Source of the DNA: an uncultured Actinomycetes bacterium
GTDB taxonomy: Bacteria > Actinomycetota > Acidimicrobiia > Acidimicrobiales > SZUA-35
DNA length: 64,000 nt
Assembly (NCBI GenBank): GCA_902826025.1
Contig: CADEDH010000003.1
Location: forward strand, 129,746 to 193,745
Direction of reading: 5' to 3'
In this document: piece after piece, positions 9,626 through 18,318 of the stretch
Layout: each line of letters opens with the position of its first letter
Position numbering within the stretch: position 1 is the first letter of the stretch
Notes under the pieces: generated by a model
What the model was told of the DNA's origin: nothing
What the model saw: only the letters and a program-made list of their open reading frames with translations
Databases searched by the model: none
Made by a program: the position numbers and the translations under genes

Positions 9626-11214
9626 TGCAGCCCGACGGTCCCGGCCATCCGCACGGCCCTACCCACGGCCATTCGCACGGTCATACGCACGGCGGCGGCC
9701 CCGAGGCCCGGTGGGAGGATCTCCTGGCCAGCCCTCCCCTGCTGGCCACCGCTGTCCTGTTGGCTGTGGCCTTCGCCGCCACCATCATCGGCCTGGTGCT
9801 GATGTGGCCCGACGGCCAGGGCCAGCAGGCGGCCGTGGAACAGGCGGCCGAGCTGGGCCTGGGCACGGAGCGGATCGATGCCGTCGTCACCGCCACGAGC
9901 GACCAGCCGTGCTCCTACGCCGACCCGGCCGACCCCCAGACCTGCCGGAACCTCACGTTCGACCTGAAGGAGGGACCGGAGGCAGGGGCCGTGATCACCC
10001 TGTCCGACCTTCCCCTCGGTACCCCGTCACAAACGCCTGACCTGGCCGTAGGCGAGCAGGTGGTGCTGGGTTACGAGCCGTCGACCAACTTCTACTTCTA
10101 CGCCGATCGGGACCGGGGCCAGGTGCTGGTGTGGCTGGCCGTGATCTTCGCCGCGGTGGTGGTCGCTCTCGGCCGGCGTCAGGGGCTCCGGGCCCTGCTC
10201 GGCATGGCCCTGACCGTGGCCGTGCTGGTGGGCTTCGTGGCCCGCTCGGTGCTCGACGGCCACGATCCCTTGGCGGTGGCCGTGGTGGCGGCGTCGGCCA
10301 TCGCCTTCGTGAGCCTGTTCCTCATCCACGGCTACAACCCCCACGCCGCCGTGGCCCTGGTGGGCACGCTGGCCTCGCTGACGCTCACTCTCGGCCTGTC
10401 GTGGGTCTTCTTCCGGGCGTCGCGGTTCACCGGGCTGGCCACCGAAGAGGGGCTGACCCTGCCCCTGGTGGCCGACGTCGACCTCGTGCCCCTGCTGCTG
10501 GGGGGCGCTCTGCTGGGGGCACTGGGGGCCCTCGACGACGTCACCGTCACCCAGGTGGCCACCGTGGCCGAGCTCAAACACCGCAACCCCGACCTGGGGG
10601 TGGCGGAGCTGGTGTCGTCGGGGATCCGGGTGGGGCGGGACCACATCGCCTCCACCGTCAACACCCTGCTGCTGGCCTACGCCGGGGCCAGCATGCCGCT
10701 GCTCTTGCTGTTCGCCGTCTCCCACCAGAGCCTGGCCTCGGTAGCCAACTCCGAGCTGGTGGCGGTGGAGATCGTGCGCACCCTCTGCGGTTCGGTGGGC
10801 CTGGTGGCCGCCGTTCCCGTGACCACCGCACTGGCGGCGCTGCTCGTCGCCGGCCCCGACCGGGCGGCCACCGCTTCCCGGCCGGCCGGGGCCGGCGACC
10901 CCCATCCCCGGCCCGATGAGGGCCCCCGGCCGGGCCTTGACCCGGAGGAGGCCGCCGATGGTGGCCGCTGGCACAGTGGTGCGGGGATCGGCCCGGACGG
11001 GACCTACCGGCCGCCGATCGTCGTCGATGACCCCGACCCCGCTCACCAGGCCAGCCACGAGCCCGACCAGGCCGAGCCCGACGTGCCGCCCCGCCCCCGC
11101 CCCCGCCAAGCAGCGGCGGCGGCGCACGACCCCAGCTACGAGGACGACGCCGCCTGGTGGGCCCGCCAGCAGCGGGACGACACAGACCGCGCCGACTCCG
11201 ACGACAGGCCCTGA
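9625..11214 (+). CDS. YibE/F family multipass membrane protein
   Basis: A 529-aa protein from GTG 9625. The N terminus has a histidine-rich stretch (HPHGPTHGHSHGHTHGGG) followed by one membrane segment (about residues 35-60). An extracytoplasmic part with DLAVGEQVVLGYEP comes next, then a YibE/F core of about seven membrane segments with GRRQGLRALLG, FLIHGYNPHAAVALVG, GALGALDDVTVTQVATVAEL and VGRDHIASTVNTLLLAYAGA. The last 120 residues are a Pro/Asp/Arg-rich tail with no recognisable domain. YibE/F function is unknown (a transporter has been suggested). No clear ribosome site is seen; a TTG at 9559 is the other possible start. Confidence 0.85.
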   Translation: MQPDGPGHPHGPTHGHSHGHTHGGGPEARWEDLLASPPLLATAVLLAVAFAATIIGLVLMWPDGQGQQAAVEQAAELGLGTERIDAVVTATSDQPCSYADPADPQTCRNLTFDLKEGPEAGAVITLSDLPLGTPSQTPDLAVGEQVVLGYEPSTNFYFYADRDRGQVLVWLAVIFAAVVVALGRRQGLRALLGMALTVAVLVGFVARSVLDGHDPLAVAVVAASAIAFVSLFLIHGYNPHAAVALVGTLASLTLTLGLSWVFFRASRFTGLATEEGLTLPLVADVDLVPLLLGGALLGALGALDDVTVTQVATVAELKHRNPDLGVAELVSSGIRVGRDHIASTVNTLLLAYAGASMPLLLLFAVSHQSLASVANSELVAVEIVRTLCGSVGLVAAVPVTTALAALLVAGPDRAATASRPAGAGDPHPRPDEGPRPGLDPEEAADGGRWHSGAGIGPDGTYRPPIVVDDPDPAHQASHEPDQAEPDVPPRPRPRQAAAAAHDPSYEDDAAWWARQQRDDTDRADSDDRP

Positions 11215-11215
11215 G

Positions 11216-11503
11216 GTGGCGGCGGCTGGGGCGGTGCGGTTCGGAGTCCGGGTGAAGCCGAAGGCCCGGACCGAACGGGTGGGCGGCGCCTGGGCCGACG
11301 GGGCGTTGGTGGTCGAGGTGCAGGCGGCGGCGGTCGACGGGCGGGCCAACGCCGCGGTGCTGGCGGCCCTGGCCGACGCATTCGACGTGGGCCGTTCGGC
11401 GGTCACGATCGTGACCGGGGCCCGGAGCCGCACGAAGCTGGTGGCCGTCGAGGGCGACGCGGCGGCCATCGCCGGGCGGCTGGCTGAGCTGCTGGCCGGC
11501 TGA
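11216..11503 (+). CDS. DUF167 (UPF0235/YggU) family protein
   Basis: A 95-aa small protein with the DUF167 patterns FGVRVKPKARTERVGG, VEVQAAAVDGRANAAVLAAL and VTIVTGARSRTKLVAVEG. The family is widespread and of unknown biochemical role. The GTG start lies one base after the YibE/F stop, so the two are probably cotranslated; a second GTG five to six codons later is possible. The downstream 130-base gap to the next gene is GC-rich with no structure I could define. Confidence 0.88.
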   Translation: MAAAGAVRFGVRVKPKARTERVGGAWADGALVVEVQAAAVDGRANAAVLAALADAFDVGRSAVTIVTGARSRTKLVAVEGDAAAIAGRLAELLAG

Positions 11504-11633
11504 ACGCCCGCAGTGCGGCCGGCGCCGGGGTAGGGCCCCCCACGCCGATGGGAGAGGCCCGCAGGGCCGGCGGGGGCGCCAGCCCCGCCATACACGGCTA
11601 GCGCCCCCGGCCCGGCCCGGACAGACTGTCGGC

Positions 11634-12635
11634 ATGTCTGCTCGGTTTGTGATCTACGGAGCCGGCGCCGTGGGGGGTGTCATCGGGGGTCTGCTGGCCG
11701 CCGTGGGCGGCCACGACGTCGCCCTCATCGCCCGGGGCGCCCACCTGGCCGCCCTCCAACGGCGGGGTCTGGAGTTGCGGATGCCGGAGGAGACCCACCT
11801 CGTCGCCGTGCCCGCCGTCGGCCACCCCAGCGAGCTGGAGCTCACCTCCGACGACGTGGTCATCCTGGCCATGAAGACCCAGCACACCGAGGCGGCACTG
11901 GACGAGCTGGCCGCCTGCACCCCGGCCGACATCGCTGTCGTGTGCTGCCAGAACGGGGTGGAGAACGAGCGGATGGCGCTGCGCCGCTTCCCCAACGTGT
12001 ACGGCATGTGCGTCGTGCTGCCGGGTTCGCACCTGGAACCGGGGATCGTGGAGGGCGCGGGGGCGCCGGTGGGCGGCGTGCTCGACGTGGGCCGGTTCCC
12101 GTCGGGGAACGACGCTACGGCCGAGATGATCGCCGCCGCCTTCTCCACGTCGAACCTGCGGTCGCAGGCCGACCCCGACATCATGCGCTACAAGTACGCC
12201 AAGCTCCGCCAGAACACGGGCAACGCGCTCGACGCCGCCTGCGGTCGGGCCGGGCGCAAGAGCCCCCTCAACGCCATGGCGGCGGCCGAGGCCCTGGCCG
12301 TGTTCTCGGCCGCCGGCATCGGCGTGGCCACCAAGGAGGAGGAGGCGGAGCGACGGGGCGACTTCGTGATCGTCGACTCCGAGGCCCGGCGCCGCACGGG
12401 GAGCTCGTCGTGGCAGAGCCTGGCCCGCGGGGCGGGATCGATCGAGGTCGACTACCTGAACGGCGAGGTGGTGCTGCTGGGTCGCCTCCACGGGGTGCCG
12501 ACCCCGGCCAACGAGGTACTCCGCCAGCTGGCCAATCGGATGGCCCGGGAGCGCCGGGCCCCCGGCACCATGACCCTGGCTGAGGTCGACGCCATGGCCG
12601 CTGCCGCCGGCATCACCCTCCCCACCGCCGGCTGA
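11634..12635 (+). CDS. Ketopantoate reductase family (2-dehydropantoate 2-reductase-like)
   Basis: A 333-aa protein with an N-terminal NADPH-binding fold (FVIYGAGAVGGVIGGLL, residues 5-21). The conserved Lys is in the helix YKYAKLRQNTGNALDA, and the C-terminal motif SSSWQSLARGAGSIEVDYLN has the Ser, Glu, Asn expected of the ApbA/PanE family. It is somewhat longer than PanE of pantothenate synthesis (about 300 aa), and no other pantothenate genes are nearby. It may reduce another 2-keto acid. It is convergent with the aminotransferase gene, the two stops lying only nine bases apart. Confidence 0.85.
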   Translation: MSARFVIYGAGAVGGVIGGLLAAVGGHDVALIARGAHLAALQRRGLELRMPEETHLVAVPAVGHPSELELTSDDVVILAMKTQHTEAALDELAACTPADIAVVCCQNGVENERMALRRFPNVYGMCVVLPGSHLEPGIVEGAGAPVGGVLDVGRFPSGNDATAEMIAAAFSTSNLRSQADPDIMRYKYAKLRQNTGNALDAACGRAGRKSPLNAMAAAEALAVFSAAGIGVATKEEEAERRGDFVIVDSEARRRTGSSSWQSLARGAGSIEVDYLNGEVVLLGRLHGVPTPANEVLRQLANRMARERRAPGTMTLAEVDAMAAAAGITLPTAG

Positions 12636-12644
12636 ACCTGGCCG

Positions 12645-13553
12645 CTACAGGAGCGACGACACCGGGGTGGCGTGCCACCCGGCTTCCCGCCGGGCCCAGT
12701 ACTCGGCGCGGAGTTGGAGCGACACCGGGCCGGCGCCGGGGCCGTGGCCCAGCGGCTGGCCGTTGACCGTGGCCACCGGCATGATCCCACCGGCGGTGGA
12801 CGACAGGAACGCCTCGTCGGCCGAGGTGAGGTCGGCGGCCAGCAGGTCGGCCTCCTCGGCCTTGAGGTCGAGGTCGGCCGCCAGCTCGAACACCGTGCGG
12901 CGGGTGATGCCCTCCAGCACGTTGCCCACCGGGGTGCGCAGCACGCCGTCGCGCACCACGAACAGGTTGAACCCGGGGCCCTCCGACAGCCGGTTGTCGG
13001 GCGTGCACAGCACGGCGGTGTCGGCCGAGCGATCGAGCGCCTCGAACAGACCCTTCTGCAGGTCGAGCCAGTTGAAGTTCTTCATCCGGGGGTCGATGGC
13101 CTCGGGCGGGGTGCGGCGGTTGCCGGTGGCCACGGCCAGGTCGATCCCCTCCAGCTGGCGGGCCGGCTGGATGATCCAGATGTAGGGCAGGGCGAAGCCG
13201 TACAGCGTGTTCTCACACTGGCGGGGGTCACGGTTGGTGGGGTCCTGGTACGGGCCCCGGGTGGAGATCATCTGCACGAATGCGCTCTCCAGCCCGGTCT
13301 GGGCCACGCACGACGCCAGCACCCGCTTGAGCCCTTCGGCGTCGGCCGGGGGCGACAGCCGGGCCCGCTCACAGGAGCGGAAGAACCGCTCCACATGGTC
13401 GTCGAGGCGGAAGAAGTTGCCCTTCCACACCGAGGTGGTGTCGTAGACCGCGTCGCCCCTGGTGAAGCCGGGGTCGAGCAGCGGGATCGCCGCCTCACCG
13501 AGGGGGACGTAGCTTCCGTTGGTGTAAGCGATGCCGTCGGCCGGGTTGCTCAT
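12645..13553 (-). CDS. Class IV aminotransferase (branched-chain / D-amino acid type)
   Basis: A 302-aa PLP enzyme of fold type IV. The start at ATG 13553 gives MSNPADGIAYTNGSYVPLGE, normal for the family. The patterns PLLDPGFTRGDAVYDT, DHVERFFRSC, DPRMKNFNWLDLQKG (with the likely PLP lysine near residue 160), NRLSEGPGFNLFVV and EGITRRTVFELA are all visible. It could serve as a branched-chain aminotransferase, D-alanine aminotransferase or R-selective transaminase. The typical active-site loop does not let me choose. It is divergent from the SDR operon, with 144 bases between starts. Confidence 0.88.
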   Translation of the reverse strand: MSNPADGIAYTNGSYVPLGEAAIPLLDPGFTRGDAVYDTTSVWKGNFFRLDDHVERFFRSCERARLSPPADAEGLKRVLASCVAQTGLESAFVQMISTRGPYQDPTNRDPRQCENTLYGFALPYIWIIQPARQLEGIDLAVATGNRRTPPEAIDPRMKNFNWLDLQKGLFEALDRSADTAVLCTPDNRLSEGPGFNLFVVRDGVLRTPVGNVLEGITRRTVFELAADLDLKAEEADLLAADLTSADEAFLSSTAGGIMPVATVNGQPLGHGPGAGPVSLQLRAEYWARREAGWHATPVSSLL

Positions 13554-13697
13554 GGGGCAACGGTAGCGGGCGGTGGGACGGCGGCCCCAGGGTGCCTTCT
13601 CGCCCTGGTGGGGCCGATGGGCTTGCCACCGGCGGCCCGGGTGGGCAGATTTGGGGCAGCTCACAGGCCGCGCTCGGCCGGGAAGGGGACGCAGGGC

Positions 13698-14495
13698 ATG
13701 GGCCTGCTGGAGAACAAGGTGGCCATCGTGACCGGCGGCGGCTCGGGCATCGGGGCCGCCTCAGCCAAGCGGTTCGCCACCGAGGGGGCGGCGGTGGCCG
13801 TGGTCGACATGCGGATGAAGAAGGCCGAGGCCACGGCGGCGGCCATCAACGAGGCCGGCGGGCACGCCATCGCCATCGAGGCCGACGTGGCCCAGGAAGC
13901 CGACGTGGCCCGGATGGTGGCTACCACGGTGGAGCAGCTGGGCGGCCTCCACGTGCTGTTCAACAACGCCGGCACCCTGCGGCCGGGCACGGCGGTGGAG
14001 TTGAGCGTGGAGGACTGGGACCTGGTGATGGCGGTCAACGTGCGCTCGGTGTTCCTGGGGGCCAAGTATGCGGTGCCGATCATGGAGGCCCAGGGCGGCG
14101 GCTCGATTATCAACACGGCGTCGATCTCGGGCCTACACGGCGACGGCGGGGCCATCTGCTACGCCGCCTCCAAGGCGGCCGTGATCAACCTGACCCGGGC
14201 CCTGGCCACCGACCACTCCCCCAACGGGGTCCGGGTCAACGCCATCTGCCCCGGCACCATCCAGACCCCGCCCGTGCTGCGGATGATGGAGGAACCGGGG
14301 GCGCTGGAGCGCAACGTGAACGCCCACAGCCTGGGCCGCCTCGGGTTCCCCGAGGAGATCGCGGCGGCCGCCGTGTGGCTGGCCTCGGACGAGAGCTCGT
14401 TCATCACCGGCGAGCACCTGGTGGTCGACGGCGGTTTGCGCTCCCAGTCACCCCTCGGCCGTCTGGCCGACCCACGACCGTCGCACCTGCGCTGA
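13698..14495 (+). CDS. Short-chain dehydrogenase/reductase
   Basis: A 265-aa classical SDR: cofactor motif TGGGSGIG near residue 13, NNAG near 90, catalytic Ser in INTASISG and the YAASK pair near 155-159, and a C-terminal GEHLVVDGG. Asp in VVDMRMKK after the second strand points to NAD(H). The tail of about 15 residues (SPLGRLADPRPSHLR) exceeds the usual end. It opens an operon with an LLM oxidoreductase (gap 16) and an enoyl-CoA hydratase (gap 24), suggesting oxidation of a hydroxyacyl intermediate in a degradation route of unknown substrate. Confidence 0.92.
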   Translation: MGLLENKVAIVTGGGSGIGAASAKRFATEGAAVAVVDMRMKKAEATAAAINEAGGHAIAIEADVAQEADVARMVATTVEQLGGLHVLFNNAGTLRPGTAVELSVEDWDLVMAVNVRSVFLGAKYAVPIMEAQGGGSIINTASISGLHGDGGAICYAASKAAVINLTRALATDHSPNGVRVNAICPGTIQTPPVLRMMEEPGALERNVNAHSLGRLGFPEEIAAAAVWLASDESSFITGEHLVVDGGLRSQSPLGRLADPRPSHLR

Positions 14496-14511
14496 GAACG
14501 GAGACATCACC

Positions 14512-15381
14512 ATGAAGTTCGGGCTTCGCTACTGCAACACGGGGCGCTACGTCGACCCGGCCCTGGGCCAGGAGCTGGTGCAGGCCGGGGAGGCGGCCGG
14601 GTTCGAGAGCGCCTGGACGGTGGAGCACACCGTGGTGCCGGCCAACTACACCTCGACCTACCCGTACTCGGGCGACGGGAAGATGGCGGGCGGGCGCGAC
14701 GACATCCCCCTCCCCGACCCGCTGATCTGGATGGCCTACATGGCCGCCGTGACCTCCACCATCAAGCTGGCCACCGGCATCCTGATCGTGCCCCAGCACA
14801 ACCCGGTGATCACGGCCAAACAGGTGGCCACGCTCGATCAGATGTCGGGCGGCCGGGTGCTGCTGGGCATCGGGGTGGGCTGGATGAAGGAGGAGTTCGA
14901 CGCCATCGGGGCCCCGTTCGCGGACCGGGGGGCCCGGACGGACGAGTACGTGGCCGTCATGCGGGAGCTGTGGACGGCCGACAAGCCCACGTTCCACGGA
15001 CGGTGGGTGAACTTCGACGAGACGTACTGCCGGCCCCAGCCGGCCCAGGGGTCGGTGCCGATCATCGTGGGGGGCGACACGGTGCCGGCGGCCAAGCGGG
15101 CGGGGCGGCTGGGCGACGGCTACTTCCCGGCCCGCAACGCGCCGGCCGAGCTGATCGACCTGGCCCGCCGCACGGCCGAGGAGCACGGCCGGGATCCCGA
15201 CGCGCTGGAGATCACCACCAGCGTGCCGGACGACCTCGACGACATCCCGGCCCTGGCGGCCCGGGGCGTGTCGCGCATCCTGGTGCCGGTGTCGCCCATC
15301 GCCGGGCTGGCCACCGTGATCCAGAGCCCCGACGACGCCACGAAGTGGGGCGAGATCGTCGAACGCTACGCCGACGTCTGA
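14512..15381 (+). CDS. Luciferase-like (LLM) oxidoreductase, probable F420-dependent
   Basis: A 289-aa TIM-barrel LLM protein: MKFGLRYCNTGRY, SAWTVEHTVVP, TGILIVPQHNP, QMSGGRVLLGIGVGWMKEEF and VPIIVGGDTVPAAKRAGRLG fit the shorter actinobacterial group that mostly uses coenzyme F420. The ribosome site GGAG lies about ten bases before ATG. It sits between the SDR and the enoyl-CoA hydratase, so a redox step on a CoA ester or its precursor is likely. The substrate is unknown. Confidence 0.88.
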   Translation: MKFGLRYCNTGRYVDPALGQELVQAGEAAGFESAWTVEHTVVPANYTSTYPYSGDGKMAGGRDDIPLPDPLIWMAYMAAVTSTIKLATGILIVPQHNPVITAKQVATLDQMSGGRVLLGIGVGWMKEEFDAIGAPFADRGARTDEYVAVMRELWTADKPTFHGRWVNFDETYCRPQPAQGSVPIIVGGDTVPAAKRAGRLGDGYFPARNAPAELIDLARRTAEEHGRDPDALEITTSVPDDLDDIPALAARGVSRILVPVSPIAGLATVIQSPDDATKWGEIVERYADV

Positions 15382-15405
15382 GACCGAGACCAAAGGACCC
15401 ATGCC

Positions 15406-16143
15406 ATGACCGACCAGCTGGTGCTGCGCCACGACGAGGGCGGCGTGTCCACCCTCACCCTCAACCGACCGGAGAAGCTCAACGCCCTCAACCCGTCGGT
15501 GTTCATGGAGCTGCGGGCCCACCTCGAGGCCCTGGCGGCCGACGACGCCGTGGGGGCGGTGGTGCTCACCGGGGCCGGGCGCTCGTTCTGCGCCGGCAAC
15601 GACCTGGGCGGGATCGCCGACGGGGTGAAGGCGCCGTCGCGCCACTACCAGGCCGAGACGATCGACCTGCTGGAGCAGCTGCCCAAGCCCACGATCGCCA
15701 AGGTGCGGGGCCACTGCTTCACCGGCGGGCTGGAGCTGGCCCTGGGGTGTGATCTGATCTATGCCACCGAGTCGGCCCAGTTCGGTGACACCCACGGCCA
15801 GTGGGGCCTGGCGGCCACGTGGGGCATGACCGTGCGCCTGCCCGAGCGGGTGGGGGTGGCCCGGGCCAAGGAGTTGATGTTCACCGCCCGGCGGATCACG
15901 GGGGCCGACGCCGCCGCCATCGGGCTGGTCAACCAGGCCGTGCCCGACGACGAGCTCGACGCCGTGGTCGGTTCGGTGACGGCCGAGATCGTGGCCGCCT
16001 CGTGGGACACCAGCCGCATCGACAAGGCCTACCTGGCCGACCACCGGGGCCTCAGCCGGGCCGACGCCCTGGCCCACGAACGCTCCGGCGCCCACGGCCA
16101 ACCCCGCGACCGGGCCGAACGCATGGGCCGCCGGGGCAAGTAG
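15406..16143 (+). CDS. Enoyl-CoA hydratase/isomerase family protein
   Basis: A 245-aa crotonase-fold protein with LTLNRPEKLNALN (residues 17-29), oxyanion-hole segment FCAGNDLGG, and CFTGGLELALGCDLIYATE. The position of the second catalytic Glu in true hydratases is occupied by the run GDTHGQWGLAATWG, so it may be an isomerase, hydrolase or decarboxylase rather than a hydratase. It is the third gene of the SDR/LLM operon. Confidence 0.88.
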   Translation: MTDQLVLRHDEGGVSTLTLNRPEKLNALNPSVFMELRAHLEALAADDAVGAVVLTGAGRSFCAGNDLGGIADGVKAPSRHYQAETIDLLEQLPKPTIAKVRGHCFTGGLELALGCDLIYATESAQFGDTHGQWGLAATWGMTVRLPERVGVARAKELMFTARRITGADAAAIGLVNQAVPDDELDAVVGSVTAEIVAASWDTSRIDKAYLADHRGLSRADALAHERSGAHGQPRDRAERMGRRGK

Positions 16144-16183
16144 CTCCGTTCAACGTCGCCCTGCCACTGCCGACAGGAGCTGG

Positions 16184-17146
16184 ATGACCACCCGGGGTTC
16201 GCCGGTGACCGCTGAGCCGGCCGCCGGCGGCACCCTCGTTAGCCCCCGGCTGAACATCCACAGCAACATCCACCGCTACTGGGTCACGGCCGTCGTCACG
16301 TTCGCCTTCGCCGGCTGGGCTCTCGGTACACCGTGGCGGGCGGGCCTCGGCTGGGTCATAGCTGGTTCAGTCGTCGTATGGCGGACGGCGCTGGTACGGC
16401 TGGCTGAGATCGACGGGGGCCAGCTGCTGGTCCGCAATGTGCTCACCACCCGGCGCCTCGCTCCGGAGGCCATCGACCGCCTGGCGGTGGCCGATTACAA
16501 CCTCGACACTCGGGGCCACAGCCGAATCGTCGAGGTGCACCGCAAGCCCGCGGGCCGGCGGTTCGCCCTCAAGCGGATCCAGTGCGCGGCGACGATGACC
16601 TGCTCTGCCGACCGGGCCGCGGCGACCAGCCAGGCCCTGGCCGTCTGGGCTGACGCCCATGGCATCCGCTGCGACGTCGACCCCCACCAGCTCGTAAGCG
16701 GCCTCAGCGGCCTGGCTCCCCTTCCACCCGAGAGCCGGTGCGACGCGCTACTGACGGCAGGGGCCCGCCGGCTCCAACGTGAGCTCCGCCACGCCCCCGG
16801 CCAACACCGGAACCCTGCGCCGGAGCCTCGGCCCAATCCGATCGGCTCGGCCGATCCGGCCGATCTGGTGGCGGCGATGACGATGGCCTACGCCCAGGTC
16901 GATGCCGAGGCCCGGCGGATCGCAACCCGGGGCGGGATCGACGAGCCCGACCTCCACCGCCTGGTGCTCCGGGCCCGGTCGGCCCGCCTCGTGCACCGGT
17001 CGGCCACGGCGGCCATCGAGGAGGTGGTGGCACTCCACCGCATGGTGAGCCGGGGCGAGCTGGTGCCCACCCGGTCGCAGGCCCGCCGCTACGTGGAGCT
17101 GGTCGACGACGAGCTGATCGCCCTGCGACTGCCGCCTCGGGGCTGA
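16184..17146 (+). CDS. Hypothetical membrane-anchored protein with bPH-like segment
   Basis: A 320-aa protein I cannot assign. After a short N terminus there are two closely spaced hydrophobic segments (about residues 32-48 and 52-66). A stretch resembling bacterial PH-like domains follows (GGQLLVRNVLTTRRLAPEAI), then a soluble part with two alpha-helical, Arg/Ala-rich regions after residue 200. Cys codons occur in VRIQCAATMTCSADR and GIRCDVD. The ATG at 16184 has AGGAG four bases upstream. It trails the enoyl-CoA hydratase by 40 bases in the same direction and is followed by a pair of tandem hairpins. Confidence 0.7.
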   Translation: MTTRGSPVTAEPAAGGTLVSPRLNIHSNIHRYWVTAVVTFAFAGWALGTPWRAGLGWVIAGSVVVWRTALVRLAEIDGGQLLVRNVLTTRRLAPEAIDRLAVADYNLDTRGHSRIVEVHRKPAGRRFALKRIQCAATMTCSADRAAATSQALAVWADAHGIRCDVDPHQLVSGLSGLAPLPPESRCDALLTAGARRLQRELRHAPGQHRNPAPEPRPNPIGSADPADLVAAMTMAYAQVDAEARRIATRGGIDEPDLHRLVLRARSARLVHRSATAAIEEVVALHRMVSRGELVPTRSQARRYVELVDDELIALRLPPRG

Positions 17147-17184
17147 GCACCGGTGCTCACCGTCAATCGCCGGGCCCGGCTGTT

Positions 17185-17288
17185 TCTCGGTGCGCAGCGC
17201 ACCGCCCGTGGCGCCGGGTGCACCGAGATTCCAGTCGACCGCATCTCGGTGCGGGAGGCGCCGCCGGTGGTGCGGGGTGCACCGAGAT
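17185..17288. repeat. Pair of tandem hairpins built from TCTCGGTGC / GCACCGAGA arms
   Basis: The nine-base arm occurs four times in alternating orientation: 17185-17193, 17220-17228, 17244-17252 and 17279-17287. This makes two adjacent stem-loops of about 45 bases (17185-17229 and 17243-17288) with related loop sequences, including GGCGCC in each. They lie 39 bases after the hypothetical gene and 58 before the next ATG. They could be tandem terminators, a REP/BIME-like repeat or a two-site operator. Confidence 0.75.
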
Positions 17289-17346
17289 CGGGGCGGTCCG
17301 CCGTCCATTCGAACCCCGGGGGCCCGGCTGCCTAGGATGCGGCCTC

Positions 17347-18140
17347 ATGACGAGCAGCAACGCAGGACGGGTGTACGCCGTGACCGGAGGCGCCTCCGGC
17401 ATCGGTCGGGCCACGGTGGAGCGGCTGGTGGCCGACGGCGCGTCGGTGATCGCCGCCGATCTCAACGCCGATGCCCTGGCCTGGACGAACACCGTGGACG
17501 GGGTGGTGGCCGTGGCCGGCGACGTGACCACCGAGGAGACCAACGACGCCATCGTGGCCGCCGCCAAGGAGCACTTCGGCGCCCTCCACGGCATCTTCCT
17601 CAACGCCGGCATCCCCGGCTTCGGCCTCGTCGACCGCCTCCCGATGTCGGTCTACGACAAGGTGATGGACGTGAACGTGCGGGCCGTCGTGCTCGGCATC
17701 CGGGCTGCTCTCCCCGCCCTGCGCAAGGTCGACCAGGGCGCCATCGTGGTCACCGGCTCCACCTCGGGGCTGGCCGCCGACCCGGCGGCTGGACCTACAA
17801 CGCCTCGAAGGCGGCGGTGATCAACCTGGCCAAGTCGGTGGCCCTCGACCTGGCCCACGAAGGCATCCGGGTCAACGCCGTGTGCCCTGGCCCCACCAAG
17901 ACGGGCATGACGGCCGGCATGCAGAGCCGCCCCGACGTCGACGAAACCATGCGTAACGTCGTCCCCATGGCCCGCTGGGGCGAGGCCTCGGAGCTGGCCG
18001 CCGCCGTGTCGTTCCTGCTGTCGCCCGACTCGTCGTTCATCACCGGCGTGGCCCTCCCCGTCGACGGCGGCGTCACCGCCACCACCGGCCAGTTCCCCAC
18101 GTTCTCCGCCCGCCAGGCGAAGAAGGCCGCCGAGGGCTGA
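17347..18140 (+). pseudogene. Short-chain dehydrogenase/reductase split by a one-base frameshift
   Basis: The N-terminal half starts at ATG 17347 (MTSSNAGRVYAVTGGASGIG) and reads with normal SDR motifs (LNAG, VVTGSTSGLA) to about 17783, then runs into a meaningless PTTPRRRR and stops at 17820. The rest of the protein (TYNASKAAVINLAKS, VNAVCPGPTK, SSFITGVALPVDGG) is intact in another frame and ends at 18140. One extra C in the run at 17780-17783 would restore ADPGGWTYNASK. So a single base is missing either in the genome or in the assembly. Both halves are well conserved, which argues for a very recent mutation or a sequencing error. Confidence 0.85.
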
Positions 18141-18173
18141 GTCCCCGCCCCCGGGAGGCGGCACCCCAGCCTC

Positions 18174-18287
18174 GAACTGCGCGACGAAAACGCGCCCCGC
18201 TAGCCAACTGCGTCGCGAGATCTACGAAATTCGTAGAGGACGTGACGCAGAACGGCGGCGGGGCGCGATTTCCGTCGCGCAGTTCGG
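18174..18287. repeat. 114-base hierarchical inverted repeat between convergent genes
   Basis: The outer arms CGAACTGCGCGACG (18174-18187) and CGTCGCGCAGTTCG (18274-18287) are perfect complements. Next come CGCGCCCCGC (18192-18201) and GCGGGGCGCG (18259-18268). The interior carries CTGCGTC/GACGCAG and CTACGAA/TTCGTAG. It lies between the stops of the SDR (18140) and the HIBADH gene (18318). It could be a bidirectional terminator, but its size and layered structure also fit a non-autonomous palindromic repeat. Confidence 0.8.
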
Positions 18288-18297
18288 CCGGGGGCCG

Positions 18298-18318
18298 GGG
18301 GTCCCCGAAGGGGACCCC
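18298..18318 (-). terminator. Hairpin touching the HIBADH stop codon
   Basis: GGGGTCCCC (18298-18306), loop GAA, GGGGACCCC (18310-18318): a perfect 9-bp stem whose last base is part of the TAG stop of the minus-strand dehydrogenase. There is no T tract in either direction. Confidence 0.65.

Noticed and set aside
10027..11595. 522-aa minus-strand open frame over YibE/F and DUF167
   Set aside because: Gly/His/Gln-rich shadow of conserved genes on the plus strand.
17780..17790. Programmed -1 frameshift in the SDR gene
   Set aside because: No slippery heptamer or downstream stimulator is evident, and SDRs are not known to need one; mutation or sequencing error is simpler.
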